Shown here: piece by piece, positions 33,990-40,343 of the stretch
Position numbering within the stretch: position 1 is the stretch's first letter
Layout: every line of letters begins with the position of its first letter
Source: Candidatus Poribacteria bacterium
GTDB lineage: Bacteria > Poribacteria > WGA-4E > PCPOR2b
Direction: 5' to 3'
Length of the DNA stretch: 40,343 nt
Assembly (NCBI GenBank): GCA_022822005.1
Contig: JAJECO010000017.1
Location: 1 to 40,343, forward strand
The notes under the pieces: model-generated
Told to the model about the DNA's origin: nothing
Database searches by the model: none
What the model saw: only the letters and a program-made list of their open reading frames with translations
Program-made: the position numbers and the translations under genes

Positions 33990-35027
33990 ATGCAACGGAG
34001 AACCAATCTCGCCCATTTGATTTTAGCTGTCGTTATAGTGTTGAGTCTCGCGTTTTTGATGGTAGATGTCGACGCACAAGCCCAGATCGCCTTCTCGTCT
34101 AACAGAGATGGGAACTATGAAATCTACGTGATGACCGCCGAGGGGGCGAATCTCCAAAACCTCACGAACCATCCCGCTGCTGACCACTCGCCCTCCTGGT
34201 CCCCTGACGGCAAGCGCATTGTCTTCATGTCTGCGAGGGATGGGCACGTTGACGCGAACCACGGTTCCCCCATCTTTGAAATCTACGCGATGGACGCCGA
34301 TGGTGGTAATCCTCAAAACCTCACGAACAATCCCCATTATGACATGTCACCCTCCTGGTCCCCTGACGGTAAACGGATTGCCTTCACGTCTGACAGGGAT
34401 GGGCGCTTTAACTGGGAAATCTATGTGATAGACGCCGATGGGGGGAACGAACAGAGACTCACTAACAACCCTGATGATGATGGTCATCCCGCTAACAGGT
34501 ATCCCTCATGGTCGCCCGACGGTAAACGGATTGTCTTCAGTGCGCGTAGGGAGGGGCACGCTGTACACAACTTGGACGCCACTTATGAAATCTACGTAAT
34601 GGACGCGGATGGAGGAAATCAACAAAGACTCACCAATAATCGCAAGAATGAATTGTATCCCTCCTGGTCACCTGACGGCAACCGGATTGCCTTCTCGGCT
34701 GATAGGAAGGGTGACCGTGTAAACTTTGAGATCTACGTGATGGACGCGGATGGAGGAAATCAACAGAGACTCACCAATAATCGCATTCATGACAGGTATC
34801 CCTCATGGTCACCCGATGGCAAACGCATTGCGTTCTCATCTGAGAAGGATGGGAACTGGGAAAGCCTTGAAATCTACGTGATGGCGGACGATGGGGGTAA
34901 CCCGCAGAATCTCACCAATAATCCCCAAGTTGATGTTGGTCCCGCTTGGTTGAACGCTCCGTTCTCCGTTTCTCCTGCGGGCAAGCAGTTTACAATGTGG
35001 GGGCGGCTCAAACGGACCGACCGATAA
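33990..35027 (+). CDS. Secreted six-bladed PD40 propeller, array member M
   Basis: 345 residues. The signal peptide [20 protein letters not shown] ends VDAQAQ. Blade one has an altered hairpin, EIYVMTAEGANLQNL. Blade two has GHVDANHGSPIFEIYAMD. Blade three leads into NPDDDGHPANRYPSWSPDG, an inter-blade extension shared with the genes at 35086 and 38530. Blade four uses GHAVHNLDATYEIYVMD, the rarer insert version also in 37263. The tail is PAGKQFTMWGRLKRTDR. AGAGGAGG is the ribosome-binding site, and the MITE end directly precedes it, so transcription may start inside the element. Confidence 0.9.
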   Translation: MQRRTNLAHLILAVVIVLSLAFLMVDVDAQAQIAFSSNRDGNYEIYVMTAEGANLQNLTNHPAADHSPSWSPDGKRIVFMSARDGHVDANHGSPIFEIYAMDADGGNPQNLTNNPHYDMSPSWSPDGKRIAFTSDRDGRFNWEIYVIDADGGNEQRLTNNPDDDGHPANRYPSWSPDGKRIVFSARREGHAVHNLDATYEIYVMDADGGNQQRLTNNRKNELYPSWSPDGNRIAFSADRKGDRVNFEIYVMDADGGNQQRLTNNRIHDRYPSWSPDGKRIAFSSEKDGNWESLEIYVMADDGGNPQNLTNNPQVDVGPAWLNAPFSVSPAGKQFTMWGRLKRTDR

Positions 35028-35085
35028 TTGCCATTATTGGGCAAACAGCCTTTTCACCGATTTGAGACCAGAGGAGGAATAAGAG

Positions 35086-36135
35086 ATGCAACGAAGATAC
35101 AGTCTCGGACATCTAATTTTAGCTGGCGTTGTAGCCTCGGTGCTTATACTGCTGATGGTATGCGTTGACGCACAGGGACAGATTGCCTTCATGTCTGATA
35201 GGGATGGAAATTGGGAAATCTACGTGATGGACGCCGATGGGAAGAATCAGCGGAGAGTCACTAACAACCCCGCTGATGACAAGTGGCCTTCATGGTCTCC
35301 TGATGGTAAACGGATCGCGTTCGAGTCTGATCGGGATGGGGACGTTCACCCCATACACGGCAATCCTACTTCTGAAATCTACGTGATAGACGCCGATGGG
35401 GGGAACCCTCAAAATCTCACTAACAGTCCCTATCATGACAGGGAGCCCGCCTGGTCGCCTGACGGTAGCCGGATTGCCTTTGGTGCCCTTAGGGAGAACC
35501 GTATTAACTATGAAATCTACGTGCTGGATGTCGATGGGAGGAATCTACAGAGACTCACTGACAATCCCGGTAATGACGGGCATTCTGGTAACAGGTTTCC
35601 CTCTTGGTCCCCCGACGGTGAAAGCATTGTCTTCACTGCCCGTAGGGCTTGGCACGTTGAAAACAAGTTTGCAATCACCTATGAAGTCTACGTGTTGGAT
35701 GTCGAGAGCGGGGATCAACACAGACTCACTGATAATCGCAATAATGAGTGGTCTCCCTCATGGTCACCTGACGGTCAACGGATTGCGTTCTCGTCTGATC
35801 GGAAGGGGATCCTTCAAAACTTTGACATCTACGTAATGGATGCCGATGGAGGCAATCAACAGAACATCACCAATGATCGCGTTGATGACGGCTCTCCTTC
35901 ATGGTCTCCTGACGGTGAATGGATCGCTTTTGTGTCTAGTAGGGATGGCCCCCTAAGAGACGGTTTTCCCACTGCTGACATTTACATAATGGATGCCGAT
36001 GGGGGGAATCTGCAAAACCTCACCAATCATCCGGGTGGCGACACTGGTCCTGCATGGTTGAACTCCCCTTTTTCGGTTTCGCCTGCCAGCAAAAAGTTCA
36101 CGATGTGGGGGCGGATCAAGCAGGCAGACCAATAA
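35086..36135 (+). CDS. Secreted six-bladed PD40 propeller, array member N
   Basis: 349 residues. The signal peptide [20 protein letters not shown] is almost the same, also in DNA, as that of the gene at 37263. The tail [17 protein letters not shown] instead shares the rare S (for G) with the gene at 36203. Blade three has [19 protein letters not shown] and blade four [20 protein letters not shown] with the unusual hairpin [12 protein letters not shown] different close relative at each end suggests a recombinant. The upstream spacer is the 58-base form. Confidence 0.9.
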   Translation: MQRRYSLGHLILAGVVASVLILLMVCVDAQGQIAFMSDRDGNWEIYVMDADGKNQRRVTNNPADDKWPSWSPDGKRIAFESDRDGDVHPIHGNPTSEIYVIDADGGNPQNLTNSPYHDREPAWSPDGSRIAFGALRENRINYEIYVLDVDGRNLQRLTDNPGNDGHSGNRFPSWSPDGESIVFTARRAWHVENKFAITYEVYVLDVESGDQHRLTDNRNNEWSPSWSPDGQRIAFSSDRKGILQNFDIYVMDADGGNQQNITNDRVDDGSPSWSPDGEWIAFVSSRDGPLRDGFPTADIYIMDADGGNLQNLTNHPGGDTGPAWLNSPFSVSPASKKFTMWGRIKQADQ

Positions 36136-36202
36136 CTGCCACTATTGAGAGAACGGGGTTTAAGGGTAAAAGACCGCTTTGAGAACAGAGGAGGATTAAC
36201 AG

Positions 36203-37204
36203 ATGCACCGGAAAACCAATCTGACACATTTGATTTTAGTTGGCGTTGTAGTTGTGGGGCTGACCCCATTGATGGTAACTGTTGACACACAGGCACGGAT
36301 TGTCTTCTCGTCTAACAGGGATGGGAACCCTGACATCTACGTGATGGACGCCGATGGGAAGAATCAGCGGAGACTTACCAATAACCCCGCTGATGATCAG
36401 GATCCTTCATGGTCCCCCGACGGTAAACGGGTTGCCTTCGTGTCTAAGAGGGATGGAAACGCTGAAATCTACGTGATGGAGGTCAATGGTGGGAATCAGC
36501 AAAGACTTACTAAAAATCCTAATAATGACAGTTCTCCCTCATGGTCCCCCGACGGTAAACGGATTGCCTTCACGTCTGATAGGGATGGGCGCTTTAACTA
36601 TGAAATTTACGTGATGGAGGTTGATGGGAGGAATCAGCAAAGACTCACTAACAATATCGAGGGTGATGATGACAGGGATCCCTCATGGTCCCCCGACGGT
36701 AATCGCATAGTCTTCAGTGCGCGTAGGGAGGGGCACTTTGCAAACAAGTTTGGAATCACTTATGAGATCTACGTGATGGACGCCGATGGTGGGAATCAGC
36801 AAAGACTTACTGAAAATCTCTTTAATGACTGGCATCCCTCATGGTCCCCCGTTGGTAAACGGATTGCCTTTATGTCTGATAGGAAGGGGGACCTTCAAAA
36901 ATTTGAAATCTACGTGATGGATGCCAACGGGGGTAATGAACGAAGACTTACTGAAAATCACGTTGATGATGGGTCTCCCTCATGGGCCCCCGACGGTAAA
37001 CGGATTGCCTTTATGTCTGATAAGAAGGGTGACTTTAAAAACTATGAAATCTACGTGATGGACGCCGATGGGGGTAATCCTCAAAACCTCACCAATAATC
37101 CTAATCATGACGTTAGTGCTGCATGGTTGAACTCTCCGTTTTCGGTTTCGCCTGCCAGCAAAAAGTTCACGATGTGGGGTTGGCTCAAACAGTTCAACCG
37201 ATAA
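36203..37204 (+). CDS. Secreted six-bladed PD40 propeller, array member O
   Basis: 333 residues. The signal peptide MHRKTNLTHLILVGVVVVGL ends VDTQAR. Blades two and three use EIYVMEV hairpins (MEVNGGNQQRL, MEVDGRNQQRL), a pair not seen elsewhere. Blade four has ARREGHFANKFGITYEIYVM. The last blade begins with [10 protein letters not shown] in place of WSPDG. The tail is [17 protein letters not shown]. The spacer before it is 67 bases. Confidence 0.9.
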   Translation: MHRKTNLTHLILVGVVVVGLTPLMVTVDTQARIVFSSNRDGNPDIYVMDADGKNQRRLTNNPADDQDPSWSPDGKRVAFVSKRDGNAEIYVMEVNGGNQQRLTKNPNNDSSPSWSPDGKRIAFTSDRDGRFNYEIYVMEVDGRNQQRLTNNIEGDDDRDPSWSPDGNRIVFSARREGHFANKFGITYEIYVMDADGGNQQRLTENLFNDWHPSWSPVGKRIAFMSDRKGDLQKFEIYVMDANGGNERRLTENHVDDGSPSWAPDGKRIAFMSDKKGDFKNYEIYVMDADGGNPQNLTNNPNHDVSAAWLNSPFSVSPASKKFTMWGWLKQFNR

Positions 37205-37262
37205 CTGCTATTATTGGGCAAACAGCCTTTTCACCGATGTGAAAACAGAGGAGGAATAAGAG

Positions 37263-38306
37263 ATGCAACGAAGATACAGTCTCGGACATCCGATTTTAGC
37301 TGGCGTTGTAGCCTTGGTGCTTATACTGTTGACGGTATGCGTTGACGCACAGGGACAGATTGCCTTCTCGTCTAATAGGGATGGACACGTAAGAAACGGT
37401 TTTCCCACTGCTGAAATCTACGTTATGGACGCCGATGGGCAGAATCAGCGTAGACTCACCAATAACCCCGCTAGTGACCATTCACCCTCTTGGTCTCCGG
37501 ACGGCAAACGGATTGCCTTCATATCTGATAGGGATGGGCACCCTGACAGAATACCCGGTTGGTTTACTTCTGAAATCTACGTGATGAATGCCGATGGGAG
37601 CAATCCTCAAAACCTCACGAACAATCCCGCTGATGACAGGAAGCCCACATGGTCTCCTGACGGTAACCGGATTGCCTTCATGTCCTATAGAGATGAGAAC
37701 AATGAAATTTACGTGATGGACGCCGATGGGAAGAATCAGCAAAATCTCACGAATAATGCTGATCCTAAGGGACATCCTAATGACGAGGATCCCTCATGGT
37801 CCCCCGACGGTGCACACATTGTCTTCAGTGCCCGTAGGGAAGGGCACGTTGAACACAACTTGGACACCGTTTATGAAATCTACGTTATGGACGCCGATGG
37901 GGGGAATGAACAGAGACTGACTGAAAATCGGAATAATGACTGGAATCCTGCATGGTCTCCTGACGGTGAACGGATTGCCTTCATGTCTGATAGGAAGGGT
38001 GACTTTGTAAGCTTCGACATCTACGTTATGGACGCCGATGGTGGCAATCAACAGAAACTGACCAATCATCGCGCTTGGGACGGTTCTCCCTCCTGGTCAC
38101 CCAACGGTGAACGGATTGCCTTCGTGTCTGAGAGGGATGGGAACACAGAAATCTACGTGATGGACGCCGATGGGGGGAACCTTCAAAACCTGACCAATAA
38201 TCCGGGTGGTGACTTTGGTCCTGCATGGTTGAACTCACCTTTTTCGGTTGATCCCACGGATAAACAGTTTACAATGTGGGGACGGCTCAAGCAGGTCGAC
38301 CAATAA
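37263..38306 (+). CDS. Secreted six-bladed PD40 propeller, array member P
   Basis: 347 residues. The leader and signal-peptide DNA duplicate those of the gene at 35086. Blade one has [20 protein letters not shown], blade two GHPDRIPGWFTSEIYVMNAD, and blade four GHVEHNLDTVYEIYVMD, related to the gene at 33990. The tail [18 protein letters not shown] has lost the usual P-A-G-K but keeps T-M-W-G-x-L-K, so the second half of the tail is the conserved core. It is the last gene before the MITE at 38324. Confidence 0.9.
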   Translation: MQRRYSLGHPILAGVVALVLILLTVCVDAQGQIAFSSNRDGHVRNGFPTAEIYVMDADGQNQRRLTNNPASDHSPSWSPDGKRIAFISDRDGHPDRIPGWFTSEIYVMNADGSNPQNLTNNPADDRKPTWSPDGNRIAFMSYRDENNEIYVMDADGKNQQNLTNNADPKGHPNDEDPSWSPDGAHIVFSARREGHVEHNLDTVYEIYVMDADGGNEQRLTENRNNDWNPAWSPDGERIAFMSDRKGDFVSFDIYVMDADGGNQQKLTNHRAWDGSPSWSPNGERIAFVSERDGNTEIYVMDADGGNLQNLTNNPGGDFGPAWLNSPFSVDPTDKQFTMWGRLKQVDQ

Positions 38307-38323
38307 CTGCCATATGCCCCCTT

Positions 38324-38458
38324 TTATGGTGAACAATACAAATATGTGTGCCCCTGATAAGGGTTTCCCCCCTGACAAGGGGGGCTAGGGGGGTTGGGGA
38401 ATTTAGGGGGGTGGTTGTGTGTCGAAAGTGTATAAGTAATTATAGAATTCACCATAAT
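38324..38458. mobile_element. Compact MITE copy, about 135 bp
   Basis: TTATGGTGAAC at 38324 and TTCACCATAAT at 38448-38458 are inverted ends. Between them are a single CCCCTGACAAGGGGGGC unit, a GGGGTTGGGGAATTTAGGGG tract and GTGTGTCGAAAGTGTATAAG. It is the shortest complete copy and shows the minimal layout. The block leader (GAGATTGCCAACACC, 38465-38479) follows at once. Confidence 0.75.
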
Positions 38459-38529
38459 GAGAAAGAGATTGCCAACACCAACTGAGCTCAATCAAAGAGA
38501 CCGATTTGAGAACAAAGGGAGCATAACAG

Positions 38530-39561
38530 ATGCACCCAAGACACAGTCTCACACATCTGATTTTAGGTGTCGTTGTAGCATTAAGTCTAACACCGCTGAT
38601 GGTAGCCGTCGACGCACAGGAGCAGATTACCTTCGTGTCTAGTCGAGACGGGCATATTCGAGACGATGTACCCGGTATACCCGCTTTCGAAATCTATGTG
38701 ATGGACGCCGATGGGGCGAATCAGCGTAGACTCACCAATAATCGCGCTCATGACGCTTCACCTTCATGGTCTCCGGACGGCAAACGCATTGTCTTTGTAT
38801 CTCATAGGGATGGGAACGGTGAAATCTACGTGATGAACGCCGATGGTGGCAATCCTCAAAACCTCACTAACAATCTCTCTTATGACAGCTCTCCCTCTTG
38901 GTCCCCTGATGGTAAACGGATTGCCTTCGACTCTAATAGGGAGGGGCGCTTTAACTGGGAAATCTATGTGATGGACGCCGATGGAAGGAATCTTCAAAGA
39001 CTCACGAACAATCCTGATGATGACGGACATCCTGATGACAGGTATCCCTCATGGTCCCCCGACGGTGCACACATTGTCTTCACCGCCCGTAGGGAGGAGC
39101 ACGTTGAAAACAAGTTTGCCGTCACGTATGAAATCTACGTGATGGATGCCGATGGGGGGAATCAACAGAGACTCACCAATAATCGGAATAATGAGTGGGC
39201 ACCCGTATGGTCTCCGGACGGTAAACGGATTGCTTTCTACTCTGATCGAAAAGGGACCTTTGACAATTTTGACATCTACGTGATGGACGCCGATGGCGGA
39301 AATCAGCAAAACCTCACCAATAATCGCGCTTGGAATCGGCATCCCTCATGGTCACCCAACGGTGAACGTATTGCCTTCTCGTCTAATAGGGATGGGAACT
39401 GGGAAATCTACGTGATGGACACCGATGGCGGGAATCAGCAAAACCTAACCAATAATCGCCATAGTGACGCTAATCCTGCATGGCTGAACTCACCTTTTTC
39501 CGTTTCGCCAGTCGGCAAAAAATTCACGATGTGGGGTTGGCTCAAGCAGAGCGACCCATAG
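38530..39561 (+). CDS. Secreted six-bladed PD40 propeller, array member Q
   Basis: 343 residues. The signal peptide MHPRHSLTHLILGVVVALSL ends VDAQEQ, a poorer AxA site than in the other members (A-Q-E). Blade one has GHIRDDVPGIPAFEIYVMD. The connection after blade three is NPDDDGHPDDRYPSWSPDG, and blade four has ARREEHVENKFAVTYEIYVM. The tail [17 protein letters not shown] ends in P instead of R. The ribosome-binding site AAGGGAGCATAACAG is weaker than AGAGGAGG. Confidence 0.9.
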   Translation: MHPRHSLTHLILGVVVALSLTPLMVAVDAQEQITFVSSRDGHIRDDVPGIPAFEIYVMDADGANQRRLTNNRAHDASPSWSPDGKRIVFVSHRDGNGEIYVMNADGGNPQNLTNNLSYDSSPSWSPDGKRIAFDSNREGRFNWEIYVMDADGRNLQRLTNNPDDDGHPDDRYPSWSPDGAHIVFTARREEHVENKFAVTYEIYVMDADGGNQQRLTNNRNNEWAPVWSPDGKRIAFYSDRKGTFDNFDIYVMDADGGNQQNLTNNRAWNRHPSWSPNGERIAFSSNRDGNWEIYVMDTDGGNQQNLTNNRHSDANPAWLNSPFSVSPVGKKFTMWGWLKQSDP

Positions 39562-39619
39562 CTGCCACTGTTGAGAGAAGGGCGTTTGCACCGATTTGAG
39601 AACAAAGGAGGAATAACAG

Positions 39620-40343
39620 ATGCAACGAAGGCACAATTTCACAGATTTGATTCTAGTTGGCGTTGTAGCGTTGGCATTGACACCGCTGATGGTAGCCGTT
39701 GAGGCACAAGCACAGATTGCCTTCCAGTCTCATAGGGATGGGAACTGGGAAGTCTACGTGATGGACGATGATGGGGATAACCTGCGAAATCTTTCTAACA
39801 ATCCTGATGATGATCTGTCCCCCTCATGGTCTCCTGACGGTAAACAGATTGCCTTCGTGTTTGATAGTAAAGATAGGGATTGGAACCGGCAAATCTACGT
39901 GATGGACGCCGATGGAGGGAATCAGCGAAACCTTTCTAACAATGGCTTTGATGAATGGGGACCCTCCTGGTCTCCTGACGGTAAACGCATTGCCTTTGTG
40001 TCTGATAGGAATGATAGGGATGAGTATGACATATACGTGATGAACGCCAATGGGAGGAATCAGCGAAACCTCTCTAACAATCCTGATTACGATACGCACC
40101 CCTCGTGGTCTCCTGACGGTAAACGCATTGCCTTCATATCTAATAGGAAGGGTGACTTTGAAAACTTTGACATCTATGTGATGGACGCCGACGGAGGGAA
40201 TCAGCGTAGACGTACCAATAATCCCCATGATGATCGTTCCCCTTCATGGTCTCCCGACGGCAAACGGATTGTCTTCAGTGCCCGTAGGGATGGGCACTTT
40301 ATAGACAAGTGGGGCCTCACGTATGAAATCTACGTGATGGATG
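39620..40343 (+). CDS. Propeller gene cut by the right window edge, array member R
   Basis: 241 codons are visible, with no stop. The signal peptide MQRRHNFTDLILVGVVALAL ends VEAQAQ. Four complete blades and the start of a fifth can be seen. The fifth opens with ARRDGHFIDKWGLTYEIYVM, so the insert that sits in blade four elsewhere comes one blade later here. The spacer before it is the 58-base form and AAAGGAGG is the ribosome-binding site. The array therefore continues beyond this window. Confidence 0.88.
   Translation, partial: MQRRHNFTDLILVGVVALALTPLMVAVEAQAQIAFQSHRDGNWEVYVMDDDGDNLRNLSNNPDDDLSPSWSPDGKQIAFVFDSKDRDWNRQIYVMDADGGNQRNLSNNGFDEWGPSWSPDGKRIAFVSDRNDRDEYDIYVMNANGRNQRNLSNNPDYDTHPSWSPDGKRIAFISNRKGDFENFDIYVMDADGGNQRRRTNNPHDDRSPSWSPDGKRIVFSARRDGHFIDKWGLTYEIYVMD

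Noticed and set aside
15900-40228. Many antisense frames of 60-190 codons through the propeller genes, with repeated GVHHVDF and [14 protein letters not shown] motifs
   Set aside because: They are the reverse complement of the blade repeats. Their own repeats follow from the sense-strand codons; they have no ribosome-binding sites and break at each spacer.
15780-40343. CRISPR array, suggested by many short near-identical repeats
   Set aside because: The repeats are in frame, protein-coding blade units of about 120-170 bases with conserved translation; there are no uniform repeats with unique spacers and no cas genes.

Overview
The window looks like chromosome from an uncultured, environmental Gram-negative-type bacterium. 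The best guess is a Candidatus Poribacteria-like lineage. This rests on the large family of secreted TolB/PD40-type propellers, the abundant short dispersed palindromes and the mix of catabolic enzymes. It is an inference; no rRNA or tRNA gene was found to fix the taxonomy.

Left part (1-14.6 kb). Single metabolic genes, nearly all on the + strand, are separated by repeat-rich spacers. In order: a restriction-endonuclease remnant, a type II haloacid dehalogenase, a DUF4268/PD-(D/E)XK-like protein, a gamma-glutamyltransferase, a CstA-family transporter, a PIG-L deacetylase with an altered metal/base motif, an M19 membrane-dipeptidase-like enzyme, an acetolactate-synthase-like ThDP enzyme, two small ORFs (one unlisted, 59 aa), a GH32/43-like propeller protein and a short-form zinc-type dehydrogenase. 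Gamma-glutamyltransferase, M19 dipeptidase, peptide/pyruvate transporter and PIG-L enzyme together suggest use of gamma-glutamyl or thiol-conjugated peptides, but the genes are not tightly packed as one operon.

Right part (14.9-40.3 kb). This is an array of secreted beta-propeller genes: 16 complete and closely related six-blade genes, one divergent six-blade gene, one cut by the right edge, and two short genes carrying one and two blades. They have similar signal peptides ending in AxA, AGAGGAGG ribosome-binding sites and mature parts without cysteine. All complete members end in a short tail of the form P-x-G-K-x-x-T-x-W-G-x-L-K. The unrelated lectin-like secreted protein at 14895 carries the same tail, so the tail is a candidate C-terminal sorting or processing tag. 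Spacers inside the array are strikingly regular (58 or 67 bp, with one 67+3 bp case). An SgrR-like regulator (HTH plus solute-binding domain) sits inside the array on the opposite strand.

Repeats. A MITE family with 11-bp ends ATTATGGTGAA lies immediately upstream of several array blocks. A second MITE (ends AGGACTTACGCA), a nested inverted-repeat element and several dispersed hairpin families (GCCCC-AGC-GGGGC-GACATGT, GGCACAC-GGC-GTGTGCC, GGTGCGGTT-TNT-AACCGCACC) fill most other spacers.
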